A DNA stretch of 64,000 bases. It comes from Favolaschia claudopus. Its lineage: Eukaryota; Basidiomycota; Agaricomycetes; Agaricales; Mycenaceae. The notes under the pieces were generated by a model. That model was not told the origin of the DNA, searched no databases, and was given only the letters and a program-made list of their open reading frames with translations. The translations under genes were made by a program, and so were the position numbers. Numbering within the stretch: the first letter of the stretch is position 1; the number at the start of each line of letters is the position of its first letter. Location of the stretch: contig JAWWNJ010000159.1 in assembly GCA_037176885.1 (NCBI GenBank), positions 434,001-498,000 of the forward strand. Reading direction: 5' to 3'. Positions 12,224 through 24,374 of the stretch are shown here, piece by piece.

Positions 12224-13724
12224 TTACAATCCCGCGACTTGCTCCTCGCACCAAGTCCACATCGTCTTTTCCCATTCCGCATTTTTGGATGGGTTGTTGT
12301 CAGTCAGGCGGGCCCATGGAATAAGATACTATGCGACCATCATCAGACGGAGAACTTTAAGAAAACGAATGAGAATAATAAGCGAACGAACCTTGCCGCC
12401 AAACTTGGCCCCTTCTTGGGAAGTTCCCGCATACAGCTGCGTCAAGGCACCGTACGGAGTGGGGTACAACGCCAGTTCCTACAAACAGTCCGTCAATTAA
12501 CTTTCAAGTCAGACGAATAAAGAATCGCTTGACTCACGATCAAAAATTTAGTGACCCCGCTAAGATTGCGCTGCAATCCACTCCGCAGATTCCCAGGATT
12601 CAAAGAGCAGGACATGATGCCCTGGTCGCCATACCGCCGGAACAGCTCATTGCTGAATGCGACATTACCCTGATCAAGAGTTCAAACGACGGCGAGAGCA
12701 ATCCAGAGTTATAATCAAACACCCACGAATTTGCTCTGGAAATAGAGAACGTTGACCCCCATCTTCTTGCGGGCGGGACTATCTTTGAGAGTGTTGTAGT
12801 CGAAATTTTGACTGAACAGTTCCGCCCCCGAGGAAGCCGTGTTGATGACTCGGGCTGGCTTGCCCTCCGCTGCGGCCGTGGCGATGAGAGTCGGAAGGAG
12901 AAGCTTGGTGAAGTAAAAGGGACCTAGAACACCATAAAAGGAAGTTCAAAAACAATATCAACACGGTTCATTCACCGAGAACGTTGGTGCCGAAAGTCAT
13001 ATCGTAGCCTTGCGAGGTGAGCTGCTCAATTGGAGGGCCCTACCAATGCGTGTTGAGATTGGTTGGGCATCGAGCTTTTTTCCGCATGTTAGAAGCTTAC
13101 CATGACACCCCTTCGTTGGTTTTTAACACGATTATAACAGAGTGAAAACAACGGGAAGACTCACGCATTATTGAACAGAACATGCAGCTGGCGTTCCTTC
13201 CTGAAAGCAGAGAATAAGCCTGAATTCAACGAACGAGAGCAACAGTTCGAGCTCACTGCATAAATTCCTGCGCCGCTCGTTTGACGCTGTTCAAATCCGC
13301 TAAATCCAGCTGCAAAAACACCGCCTCCTTTCCAGTCTCAGACTTGAGATCCTGGATCGCTTCCTTTGCTTTCTCCGGACTCCGCGCAGCGAGGTAAACC
13401 TTGGCATTGTGTTGCAGGAGAGCCTACGTTTAGGTAAGTCGGCGAGCTTCCATAAAATCTGCGTTCGCGCAACATACCTTCACTGTCTCCTTCCCGACTC
13501 CAATGTTGGCACCGGTAACAATCATTACCTGGCATAAAATGCGTTAGGGACGGCACTATATCGCGACGGATTAACGATGCCACTCACCTTCCCGGAAAGG
13601 TCAGGGACATGGTCCACCGAGTATTTGGCCTGGGGACTGGAATATCATCGACTGAGTATTGGGTTCAAAAAATTCACACCTTCGGCGGCCAACTCTGCTT
13701 CATGATCGACCAGTGGGTGCCCAT
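12224..13724 (-). CDS. Short-chain dehydrogenase/reductase, copy B
   Basis: Paralog of the gene at 7411-8869, on the opposite strand and pointing toward it. The start at 13724 gives [15 protein letters not shown]. Visible motifs are [43 protein letters not shown] and [12 protein letters not shown], ending WCEEQVAGL at a stop at 12224-12226. It should be an NAD(P)-dependent oxidoreductase of unknown substrate. It has an additional 50-bp intron at 13630-13679, right after the SWPPK codons, absent from copy A. All catalytic residues (Ser, Tyr, Lys) are present, so it looks functional. Confidence 0.88.
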
Positions 13725-14420
13725 TTTTTGGTAGGTAGTGAAGAGGTTGATGGGGTGGAAAGCTGAGTAAACATTTGGAAGGGGACGCAATTTATGAAGT
13801 AGGTCAAGCGATGATCAAAGTGATTATGTGAACAGGATTACGTGGGCGAGAGAACAGAAAACCAGGAAGAGTTCCTCCTTGGAAATGTATATGTGAGATT
13901 TCATTTGCGGGTTAAGCTGCTGAATAAATTCACCATGGGATTCCAAGCCAAAAAGAATAGCTCTCTTGCCAAAGTTTCGTCGAACCAGTTCCGCCAACCG
14001 GTTTTGGAAACTGCTTCCCACGACTTGCGGCGCGATCAGTTCAACCCCCAAGTCTCGAAAATCGCAGTGGCACCTATGTAATTTCTGTTACGCGTTAGGA
14101 CCGGTGCTCCTGTGTGTGAAGCTGCCTCTGACTATACGTTCTCTGTATTGCGAAGGATTTCGGCCCGTCGAGAATGCTGCCAAGAGAAAATAGCGAAAGC
14201 TTATAAATGTACTTGTTTCAACAATGGAGGTTCGGTTGAGTTGATGAGCTACTTGAAGATTCAACGCTTACGAGTAGTAGATAGGCAAGAGATAAACATA
14301 TGTGTAAGATAGATAGAATCGTTTGACCTAGTAAAGTCATCATCGGAGCTGTAGAATAACAAATACGATAAATTATTTCAATCTTCCTGGAGTAATCCTC
14401 CAGAAACAGATACGTACCAG
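13725..14420. other. Intergenic, no gene recognised
   Basis: Upstream of dehydrogenase copy B and downstream of an F-box gene. Short frames only, none with recognisable similarity. Confidence 0.4.
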
Positions 14421-15800
14421 TCAAGATTGTTCCCTCGTCAAATTTGAATACCCCCTCCAGTCCCTTACCGCCTGCTTGCCTAACTTCGCTGTCATCAGCT
14501 CAACCTCGATCCCAAGCTCGCGGATACGATGTCCTGCTGCCTTCATGCGTACTCGGCCAGAATAGACCCCAACAAAGTATGGGCGGCGTATGCCAGGGAA
14601 ATTCTGTAATCGCGACGCAATCATATCCGCGAAGGCATGGCGATCCAATCCGTCTTTGAAATCTGTCACCGAGATTGAGCCCAGATTTTTGCAGAGGCAA
14701 TCTGGCGCCGTGAACGCCGACACCATCGTCTCGTCAAATGGGTAGACAGGATCGACCGCCAGCTTGGTGAGCGCACGCGTCCGGCCGAACAGGTCGAGTA
14801 ACTCGTGGCTCGGGGCTTTGCATTCTGCGAGGGTAAGCTCGCGCAACGTCGAAGTGCATCCGGATGAGTCCAAGAAGGCCTGAACGTCCTGAATTGGACC
14901 GACGGAGTAAAGGGACTGAAGAGCCGGCGCTCTCAGGTGTCCGAGCAGTGAAGGTTTCGAGATCGCTAGACGACGAAGTTTGGGGAGGGTGCAAAACACC
15001 TGGGAGATGTCGTCGCGTTGACTGTACCCCCCATCGATGTCACATTCGACAAGGTTCGAAGCTAGCGCCAGAATATGGAAGTGCTTCGCAGGTTGGGGGT
15101 ACGTGGCTTTGTATACTGTGAGCTGTGCCCAAGGCAGAACGATTGGCCAGACTTGAGCGCCGCCTTGGGCTCCAAGTACGACACGGCGCAATGCAGGCGC
15201 ATCTTTGAAAAAGTCGTATTTCGCCAAGGTATCAGCGCGTGTTCCACCAAAAACGACCTCTTGCAATAGAGGAAGGGAATCCGGTCCTAACGTGGAAAAT
15301 GCCTCGCTTTCGAAGGCTCGGCTCCCGTCAGCCTCGAAATGAAGTGAGCGCCAGCGTTGGCTGTGGTTCACGAGGTCATGAATGAGGGTGTCAAACTCCT
15401 TGCCAGAGTAGTATGCGAATCGAATATGTAGATCCAGAGGTGCTTCTCTAGTCCGTTCAAGTTGGACATGAAGAAGGTTGTACTCGCGCGCGGTTAAAGT
15501 AGTGGCGAAGATGGTGAGAGGAGTCCACAGTGCAGGTAATGCTAACGCCAGGGCACGCCACTGAGAGCAGACTTGTCCAAAGATCCACGGCCCACTGAGA
15601 ACCCGGGAGCCACGAGGTCCAACCACAGGAATGGGCGAGGAATCCGTGCGGGGAGAGACCGGTACGAGAGTGAAGATATAGCATAGAATTTCGGAGGGTA
15701 TGGAGGTAATAGGGGGTCCAGATTCAGCTATGTTGGTCATTGTAGAAGTCGACGAGAGAGCCATAGTGGAGGTGAAGAAACAAGATGTAAACTGAGTCAT
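14421..15800 (-). CDS. F-box protein with leucine-rich C-terminus
   Basis: Single open frame of 459 codons. The F-box-like segment lies around residues 33-95: ITSIPSEILCYIFTLV, then VCSQWRALALALPALWT. The remainder has irregular leucine-rich spacing (for example LPKLRRLAISKPSL, TLRELTLAECKAP), typical of the large, fast-evolving F-box family of mushrooms. F-box proteins recruit targets to SCF ubiquitin ligases. Three in-frame Met codons occur near the start (residues 1, 13 and 21), so the true start may be slightly downstream. No introns needed. Confidence 0.8.
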   Translation of the reverse strand: MTQFTSCFFTSTMALSSTSTMTNIAESGPPITSIPSEILCYIFTLVPVSPRTDSSPIPVVGPRGSRVLSGPWIFGQVCSQWRALALALPALWTPLTIFATTLTAREYNLLHVQLERTREAPLDLHIRFAYYSGKEFDTLIHDLVNHSQRWRSLHFEADGSRAFESEAFSTLGPDSLPLLQEVVFGGTRADTLAKYDFFKDAPALRRVVLGAQGGAQVWPIVLPWAQLTVYKATYPQPAKHFHILALASNLVECDIDGGYSQRDDISQVFCTLPKLRRLAISKPSLLGHLRAPALQSLYSVGPIQDVQAFLDSSGCTSTLRELTLAECKAPSHELLDLFGRTRALTKLAVDPVYPFDETMVSAFTAPDCLCKNLGSISVTDFKDGLDRHAFADMIASRLQNFPGIRRPYFVGVYSGRVRMKAAGHRIRELGIEVELMTAKLGKQAVRDWRGYSNLTREQS

Positions 15801-16333
15801 TTAGGTTGTGACTTCGGTGATTGCCGATTCTGAATTTCTGATCACTTTGCACAGTGACTCTGAAACGGAAATCGCGGGGAGGAGGAGGATGGATTACATA
15901 TGTGGACTTGTTACTGATTTGCTACGCGAGGCCGACAACAGCGGCGAGCCCAAATTCCAAAGAAAAACCAAGGCAAGGGTGAAAATCAGTCAGCAGTGCG
16001 AAAACCACAGCGAAACGATGAGGAGGAACAACAAGTGATACTGATTACTTAACATTAGCAAAAAAAAATCGTACACTGATACAAGCTGTGATCTAAAACT
16101 ACAAACAACGTTGCCACGCAAAAAAACAGGGCGGTATGAGGCTAGAATACGGGTATATCTTTAACAGACTGGTGGCACAAATAGAACGAAGACGAAGTGT
16201 AATGTACGTGGGGGCTGCATTGGTGCAGTACAAATGAAGCGAGGATACAGAGAGAGTGAGGGAGGGAGGGGCGAAAGACATAAGAGGGGCAAGAGTGGGG
16301 TGCATGAATGGACGTGGGGCAAGGAGAGGTCGA
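15801..16333. other. Intergenic, no gene recognised
   Basis: Promoter side of the F-box gene and 3' side of the transcription factor gene. Contains A-rich runs but no supported feature. Confidence 0.4.
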
Positions 16334-19300
16334 TTATGTATTATTGCGACGCAGATTAGGAATCGAGGGGTTGGGGGGAGGTGGGGGTTCGTGGCCCGCT
16401 GACCGGCAGTGGGCGGCAAGACGCTTGCGAAGGGCGGTGCATTGGAGCTGAATCACTGCACAACACATACACGGTGAGTACAGGTACAGATTTCTCAGAG
16501 AGGGAAGACGTACACTCGCACGGCCATAACGCATTCAGGAGATCGAGGGGTACGAGGAAAGACTTCGCAAGCTCTAAGACGTCGCCGAGGGTGGTATCGT
16601 TCTCCCACAGTAAGAGGCAGCTGTGAAGGCGCGGTTCAGCAAAGACGCGAAGAAGACGGCGTAAGGAACGAACATGGCAAGTTGGTGGTAAAACCAGGTT
16701 ACGGAGTAGGGACGCTGCGTGAGCTGCTGCCCTCGGGGATCGGGGGTGTATTGGATTGACAGGGTGACACGCTTGACAACTTCAGCTTGATAGTAGACTG
16801 TAGGGAACAATAAGCACTGCGTCGCAGTACGAGAGGAAGGGCAACGGACTCCACTCTTCTGCCTGCCGCCGATTGAAAAGCGGACCAGGACGATTCCCAG
16901 AAGGCAAGCCTTGCAGACTATGAAAAAGCATTAGCGGGAGTTGCAGAAAGGGCTAATTCCAGCACTCACTTGCGTAAGCCCTTCGTGATGATCAGCTGCG
17001 CACTAAGAACAAAAAAAACATCATATCAGATGAAAGACCGCTCGCGGGAGGTGGGAGAGGTCCTACTTGGATATGTTCTCTCGACAAAGATAGGCAACCG
17101 CCGTGTGTAGATTGCACACATGCCCGTCAAGCGCGTCTTGAATAGCCTGTGCCTCGTTCCATGCTTCCTGAAGAGCCTCGGCCTGAGTCTCACGATCATC
17201 ACGGCTCTCAGCGGTCTGCGCGACACAGTTGCTGCAAAAGTTGGCGAGCAGCATGCTACGGCAGTACAGTGCCCAGATGGCGTTCTTGGGATGTGCAGCA
17301 GACCCGCCGCCGCCATCTTGTCGTCCGCCACCGAAGCCGCCACGGTCATAGACCTCGTTCGGGAAGAGTAAGAGATACTGAGGAAACTCATGAGTATCGT
17401 AAAGAGTGAGAGAGAAACGGACACACGTTGGCAGGATCACACATCCTCAATCCCTGGCTCTCATCCACCCTCGTCAATGCCATACACTCCGTCCTGAAGC
17501 TCGTAATCAGACTCAAAGCCGCCCAGCACACCCGTCTACACTCCTCATCGCGGATCTCGCGCTCGCCCCAATTTGGGTCCCACGGCAACACGCTCGACCA
17601 CACGCGATCCAGGTCCGGTGGGGGCGTACCCGGGAGAAGACAAGCGCACTGTACATCGGGCTGAACGTTCACGAGCGGCGCCGCCCCGCGCGCGTAGCGA
17701 CAGACGTCCGCGCTCGCTGCGTCAATGGACGCCAGCCCGAGGACGCTGATCACTTCGTCTAGAAACGCAAAGGCGCGCGCGAGGCGGTCGGGGTGGTAAT
17801 CCGGGTGTGCGGAGGCTTCGTATTGGGCGATGATCTAGATAGATGGATGGATAGATAGAGAGAGGAATTGCCTCGTGAGTGATAGAAGACACGATAAGGG
17901 AGCTTGTGACGCACCAGAGCTGCCTCCGCGAGGCTGGCATCAACCCATACTCCTTCACGCCAAGAGCGCTCAAGTGCATCTTGAGCAGAATGGCGAAGTG
18001 TGGCGGCACGCTCGCGTCCTACTGCACCACGTTCGGCCTCACTTGAGCGAATGAGGGCCGCAAGCGCCATAGAAGCGAGGATGAAAGCGGGCTGGAGAGT
18101 AAGATATTTTGTCGGGCTCCAAAGAGTTTCTAATAGGAAACCCGCATTCACAAACGATAAAGAAATTGGACTCTCCGTATAGCTGTAACGTAGAAATAGT
18201 GAGACTGAGAAGAGGTGCTCCACAGTAAATGGTAGACGTACAGAAAGCTCAGCTCTGAGGCTATCTCGCGCAGCCTGAGTGTCAGGTCAGTGAGGATCAT
18301 GATGATTCCGAAAAGATAGTATTACGAGTAGGAGCGAAGGAACGAGTCCCACCAGCCTTGCTGGGCCGCCTGCACTGCTGCAGATGGGAGGCTGGGAAAC
18401 TTGGCATGGTCGACTTCCGGTAGAGCTGAGGAATGCTGCCCTCCCATGTCGTATGCAAAGGGGGAGACGTCGTAACCGTACGACATGGACGAAGGTGGTG
18501 CGTATCGCGAGCTAGATGGCGGCTGCGTCGAGGCGGAAAGAGACTGCGAACGCTGGAGTAATACAATATTGTCAGAAAGTTGCCCGAGTCGACAGAAGCC
18601 AGCGCACGCACCCTAATTAAGACCGAATCATCTGTCGAAATTCTGAGGCCTGTCGAGCTATGCGACGGAACCTGTATGAGTGGGCGGATGGGACGACCGT
18701 AGCTATGGGACGGAACGGAGGGTGGGAGATGCGGACGCATTCGGTCATTGAAGTCGTCAAGGCTGGGGGAGGTCTCATCGCTAAACTTTCGTCTCTTCGG
18801 AGACTTTTCGCTTCTTTTCGTCGATCCGGAAGGAGATTCAGACTCCGGGGAGGGCATGGGCATTGGGGAAGGTAACGCGATCATATTTGTCGAAGTGGAC
18901 GCGACAGGCTCGAGCCTACCCATGGGCAAGGGTTTGTGTGGCAATTCGAGCTCTTCCTCTCCTTCATGCGATTCGGGACGCTTTTTACATCGTCGCTGCC
19001 GTGTTCCAGGCTTCTTGTCAGGTCCCCGTCGTTTCGGAGCTGGGTCATATTCGCATTGATCTGCACGTCGGGAGCAATTGGCGCAATAGGGGCGCGTCGA
19101 GTCGCAGCGGATTTTTCGAGCGCGACTGTATCACCAGTGAGAAGTGGGGAGAACAGGAAAGTGAATTGCGCACCATTGGCGACATGCAATCACGGCTGTC
19201 GTTGTCGTTCGTCGCACCGGACGCGCTGGACTCAAGCTACGCTCCGGAGCATCTGTAGATTCGTTCCCTCCAGCATTCGAACTCGAGCTTGCTGCATTGC

Positions 19301-19832
19301 CTGAGGCCGACATGCCAGCCGGACGCTCAAACCGGCGAAAATTGTCGGAGACGACTGGGGCCGACAAGGGACCGCGGAGCGGCGGCGATGAGAGTTTTGG
19401 CGCGGAGTGTGTAGCGGCGGCGGAGCGTAGGGATGAAGGAAGGGTGGAGGAGAGCGGGGAAGACGCGTCGAGGGACGGATTAGTGGGAATCTGTAGTCTT
19501 GGGAGAGTAGGCTGCCGGATCGTGGTGCCCTCCAATGCATGGGATATGTTTACGGCCACGGTTCCATAGTCGTAGTGAGACGGTTCCGACGGACCATCTA
19601 CGGAAGTCGCGCGTGGCTGGTATCGGTCTTGGACAGAGAAAGAACGGTCAGTGAAAAGGGTCCGCGATGTATCAAAAGCCCGCGAGCTAGCGCTAACGAA
19701 AGAGAACTCACATGTATTGCCCCCGACGCTTGCCCCATATATCGGCAACGAATGGAACTGCGTGTTTCTGTCACTGGGGGCGTCGACGCGGGAGGGAGGA
19801 GGATAGAGCGCGCTCTGGTGGCGGACTGCCAT
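16334..19832 (-). CDS. Zn(II)2Cys6 fungal-specific transcription factor
   Basis: Large multi-exon gene. The first exon (from 19832) is a Ser/Pro-rich N-terminus ending VIACRQ. After a 48-bp intron that splits a cysteine codon, the binuclear zinc cluster continues RARKIRCD...CANCSRR...CEYD, giving the six cysteines of the GAL4-type DNA-binding domain. A basic RRGPDKKPG segment follows, then a long middle homology region with RSSEAERG, DEECRRVCWAAL and DRGGFGGGRQ, and a C-terminus ending PNLRRNNT at a stop at 16334-16336. It should be a nuclear DNA-binding regulator; its target genes are unknown. Neighbouring genes do not form an obvious pathway cluster. Confidence 0.85.
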
Positions 19833-22065
19833 CGCGGGCGGGGGAAAAGGGACGAGAGGCGAACGTGGGGGTCATAAAGGCCCAGGACACGCGATAAGCA
19901 ACAGTTAAGCGGCATCAATACCGCAAAGAGAGATCATCCAACTTTGGCCGCTGACATCAGATAAACGGGATCCTTGTGGCGCAACATTTCCGTAAGGGTG
20001 AAAATTCGTCAACCACAGAATAATCGAGATCTAGCAATCGCTCGCCAGGAGGCCAATGCGTGGGGACCAAGCGCTCCCTATTGCCCTTCCCAGGTACCCT
20101 ATATCGTGGTCTGGCCAGTCTTGTTGTTAACCACGTGTCCGGTCCGTCGTTCCTGCACTTCGTTCACTATTGCCTCCGTGCCGGGATTTAGACATAGTAG
20201 TCGGTTCCGAAAACAGCGCCAATTGCGCAAGACGACGATCACCGATTTATCAAATTCGAGCAATCAAATTAAAAGAGCAGCGATCCGTGGAGATGTGCAG
20301 TTTCCGAGTTCAATCCGAGTTAGCAAGGAGAGCGCAAAGGCAAGTCAACTGAGCACTCAGCGATAGCGTTGGTTCCTGGGACAGAAACGCCTAGAAAAGC
20401 CCTCTTGGTCTCCAACGGTCACCTCGGATGACAACCCCTTCCACGCAACGACGTGCGATAGACCGGAATGCCCGCCGTAACTTACAACCCTTCCTTCCGA
20501 GACATTGCGTAAGATTTCATGAATGCATATTCGTGCGCAATGATGCGTTGTCGATTGAATAAATAGACAGGAGCGCAATGTCGTCCCTGCCACGCGCAAT
20601 TTATCGTCAACAGGAGTGGCGGAGAAATCGTTGAGGCGAGATTGGACCCACGAGTTTAGCGGAAGCAAGCTGATATTTCGAATTGGGGAAACTGTCCACG
20701 CGTGCTGTGAAGTTTGTGGAGAAATGATAACAGCTGAGGTTCAAAAGTTGGAGCCGGAGTTGACGTTGAACAAGGCCGGAACTTACCTGATCATTCGGGA
20801 CATCAGCCAACAGCCAACGGTGGAGACATCCGTCTATCTAAAGCGGGGGAAAAGAATACCCGGTGTATCAATGTCTGACGCGGAAGATCCTCGGGGCATG
20901 TCGCTACATGGAAACGGATGGTCTTGCGACACCAACTTGCCAAAGAAAAGGAACGCAAGTTGAATATCCATGAGATGAGTTGAGAATGGGGAAGGTCAGG
21001 AACAGAGAATGCATATTCAAATGGCTTGATCAGCTTGGGCGTCCAAAATATGTTCGTCGATACATCCAACATCATGGTCAGGAGTCTTGTGCAGAATTTA
21101 CTCGGAAAAAGCATACCAGCTTGGGCTCGGGCAAGCCTCAGCTCACCGTCAAGGTGTACGCCAGTCCTCGTAAAGATATTACATTTACCGTTGAACAGAA
21201 CCGATGAATTTTGGCTCCTGATGTAGTCCAGGGGAGCCAATGCTTCCAAAAGTTCTAGATTATCCTAAGGGGTGGGGTGAGGCCGAATCGTACAGCATCG
21301 AGTCAACTTACTCGTTGTTCCTAGTAATAGTATGAGCGCATGAAAGCCAAGGAAAGGAGGTACTTAGTCGTTCAGAGAACATCCACTTTTTCTTTTTGGT
21401 CCAGTATTCAAGAAAACAGTCGCGAGACAGCTATAGGTTCTTGATAAACGAAAGAGGGGTAGGACCCTGTGGCGAGAAGGATTTGCAATACAATTCAGCA
21501 AGGTTGGCATGCGCATTGAGTTGAAGTCACCAGTCCCACGGCGCGGCCTTGGCGAGCGGTCGGTGTGACCGAGTACTATGGCCAGGGGAAGAAATTACAT
21601 TGAAGAGGGGGGGCGACAGGGTTAGTTTCCATCGAATCCGAGCTTCCAGAAAGACACACAAAAACGATGGTCGAGGTTCAGAACAGGATGAAAATTGATG
21701 TGACGACATTGAAAAAGTTGTCATGTCGTCACATCAATATCGGCGCCGCGCGGTCACAACACCTTTTTCCTCACGCCGAGTCCCCGAGTCCCGACATGTC
21801 TCGGGGTCGACGCTTCCGCACTCCAAGTATCGATGGAAGCTGGAATCGATACGGTGAGGTCGTCCTCTTTTGGTTTGGACATACGGTGGTACGAGAATCC
21901 CTCGACTTGCTCAGAAAATGATGTGCAAGATTCGTCTTCTGACTCCAAGTTGTCTCGCTTCCGACAGAATCCACCAACCTCAGATCTAGCCAGAAAGACT
22001 TGAGTAGAACTGCCGGATTGTTGAATCATGCGAAATTGCTCGAAAATGAGTGCGTTGTGACTATA
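19833..22065. other. 2.2-kb gap without a supported gene
   Basis: Open frames of 60-150 codons occur on both strands (the longest on the minus strand at 20803-21249), but none shows a known domain or consistent splicing. It could contain an unrecognised or decayed gene. Confidence 0.35.
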
Positions 22066-22411
22066 GGGTGTTTCACGGTAGGCCGATTTGGAGCCCAACT
22101 TGAGCTCCAACTTAAAAAAAGTTGGACCTCAAGTTTTTGGCCGATTTCGAAGTTGGAGTGCAAGTCGGGCTCTACCCCTCGATTTGCATCCCAACTTCGT
22201 GCCCGATTTCGAAGTCGGGACGTCGCCAACTTCGCTTAGCCCACCGTAGCAACCCATCAAATCACCTCGGACCCAACTTGGTTGATTTCGGGTAAAAGGG
22301 CGTTCACAGCAGCACATCCTATTTCGGCCCCAACTTTGCTTCAAATCGGGGTGAAGTTGGGGTCGAAATAGGGCTCAAATCGGAGTAAAATAGGCTACCG
22401 TGAAACCCCCT
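22066..22411. mobile_element. 346-bp MITE with terminal inverted repeats
   Basis: The left end GGGTGTTTCACGGTAGGCC (22066-22084) is matched in inverse orientation by the right end at 22393-22411 (near match, shared core TTTCACGGTAG). TA dinucleotides flank both ends (22064-22065 and 22412-22413), consistent with a TA target duplication as made by Tc1/mariner-like transposases. The interior has no coding capacity but many CCAACTT/AAGTTGG and CGATTTC/GAAATCG words that can pair with each other. Confidence 0.85.
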
Positions 22412-22850
22412 TATGTATTGACCACTGATTTTCTCGCCCCTTTGACGTCGACCACCTCACAATGACACCATACAGATTCTGCCAACCACTTGGACAATAC
22501 GACACATTCCAAGCCGCAAGTACTCTCTGCCACCCAATTTATGACAGCTGTGATCATGACCTGGGATACTGAGTCGCGATTTTCGTGGGGGGCTGTCTTT
22601 GTTGACCCGGAAAGGAAGGTTGATGGCCCCGGAGACAAAGCTTCATTGTTCGCCTATTGCGTCCAAAGTCGAACCGCACATATAAAAGAGCTGAGTCTTT
22701 GATTAAAGCCACCATCTCTCTCTCTCTCGCTACCTTTGCCACTCCGCGCATCATCGTTACATCGAATCTCCTTGTGTCGGTCGCTCTTCATACTCCAGTC
22801 AAGGCGCCGTCCACTCCCACCTCCAGCTTCCAATCTTACTTATCTTATCA
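22412..22850. other. Promoter region of the downstream unknown gene
   Basis: Contains a TATA box at 22681-22688 and a (TC)7 tract at 22715-22728 before the start at 22851. No coding feature. Confidence 0.45.
22681..22688 (+). promoter_or_regulatory. TATA box
   Basis: TATAAAAG, 163 bp before the start codon at 22851 and followed by a pyrimidine-rich tract, as in many fungal promoters. Confidence 0.5.
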
Positions 22851-23894
22851 ATGCGTTCGACGGTCCCCGTCTTGGGAAAGATCGAAGAGGTCGAAGAGCG
22901 TCGTGTCAGTGCGTGGGGTGAGAAGGTGTATGTTGGGAAACCCGATCTGTGGATGGTAAGTGGCATTTCAAAGTCCTCGCTCTCTCGGTTCTCTAAAAAC
23001 TGAATTACCCAGACCGCAGAGGCGGATGAAAACCAACCTCCTCAAACTCCTTCTCGTGCCGAAGAATCCCATTACCATCTTCCATCGTTCATTCTCGATT
23101 CGGATGACCTTGACATACCAATGTATGCGCTACTTGCGGAAGGCAACGACGACGAGATGGAGCGTAAATATCCAAGCTACAGCTCTCCTGCCCGATGTCG
23201 CCATTCCGCCGCATTTTCTGCGCGCCCCTTGCATTCGTTTCAGCCGCGAGCTCAGGATCTCATCTATACAGGGTCGTCGTACATGGCTGTGCCGCCATTT
23301 CTTCCTTATGATCGCTTCCCCTACCTTTTCTCGTCTGCCAAAGATGAAGAGAAGGACGCCGGTTCGAATCAATACGCTTTCAACTATCCTCTGTCACAAT
23401 GTCGTTCCACATACACATCCCCTTCGCCATCTCCCCCTCCCACTCACCAGCGCGAATCTTCCTCCCAATCATCTCCTCCTCCTCCCACTTCAACGCGCTC
23501 AGTTGCCACACACACACCCGTCTTCCACCCACCGACCCCCGAAGAACTCGCAGAACACCTCGAGCAATCAATCAACGAGCGACGACTCCGTGCTCTGATT
23601 GCACAGATGTCGCGCGAGCAGCGCATCCGTGATGCAGCTCAAGGACGTGTCCTCCTTCCTCCTTCGCCCCTCTTGATGCCGCTCATCATGTCTCCGCCCG
23701 AGACTGAGGACATCAGCGTTCCAGCCTCTCCCGAACGGGCCAACACCCCATTCCGCTTCATCCCCTCTCTTCCCGAGCGCTTCCCGTCCCTCTTTGGATT
23801 GGGCGGTATAGAGGATTTGTTGTATGCGAGCTCGGAAACCGAGTCGGATTTCGATGGAGCTGAGTTTGAATTGGCGGAAGTTTTGAGTGATTAG
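22851..23894 (+). CDS. Unknown proline-rich acidic protein
   Basis: Exons 22851-22955 and 23013-23894 joined across a 57-bp intron give 328 codons in one frame. The protein has no signal peptide or membrane span. It has a Ser/Pro-rich middle, a short predicted helix (LRALIAQMSREQRI) and an acidic C-terminus (SSETESDFDGAEFELAEVL). I do not recognise a domain. The low-complexity composition suggests an intrinsically disordered regulatory protein, but that is only a guess. Confidence 0.72.
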
Positions 23895-24374
23895 TCGACA
23901 TCAAACGGAGCGGAAGTAACGGGGGATCATAGAGATATGCGTTGTGATATAACTCGATGTTTCATTGTAACTGTATCTACTCTAAACGCGCTGTATTATG
24001 TTCATAATCCGAATCCCAGAGAGTATGTAGAGTTCCTTCTTCGCATCGTCTCGAGCCAATTTCCGCGCTGAAAATCTCTCAATATACTGGCGACATGTAT
24101 TTCTCAAATGTGTTGGCTTTCAAGAGCCATAACTCTACCTCGTTGATTTCGAGAGCAATTGAGCAAAATTCACTAGTACTGACGGCACGCTTTCGCACGG
24201 TTGACTCTATGGTTGAACTCGACTGCAACTTCGAGCTAAACCCAAATTCGATTGATTTGCTAGGTATACATCCAAATCCAAAAAGAAAATGCTAAATGCG
24301 TATGCGTACGTGCGTGCGTTTGAGAGCGTAACAATGCAACAATTCAAATTTCAATGCGCTTCGTCAAGTTCAAT
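23895..24374. other. Convergent 3' intergenic spacer
   Basis: Lies between the 3' ends of the unknown gene and the fungalysin gene. No gene seen. Confidence 0.4.

Noticed and set aside
17838..17865. GATA/GATG microsatellite
   Set aside because: Lies within an intron of the transcription factor gene; short and imperfect, no further meaning.
20803..21249. Minus-strand frame of 148 codons in the 20-22 kb gap
   Set aside because: No recognisable domain, no signal of splicing with its neighbours, and composition like surrounding non-coding DNA.
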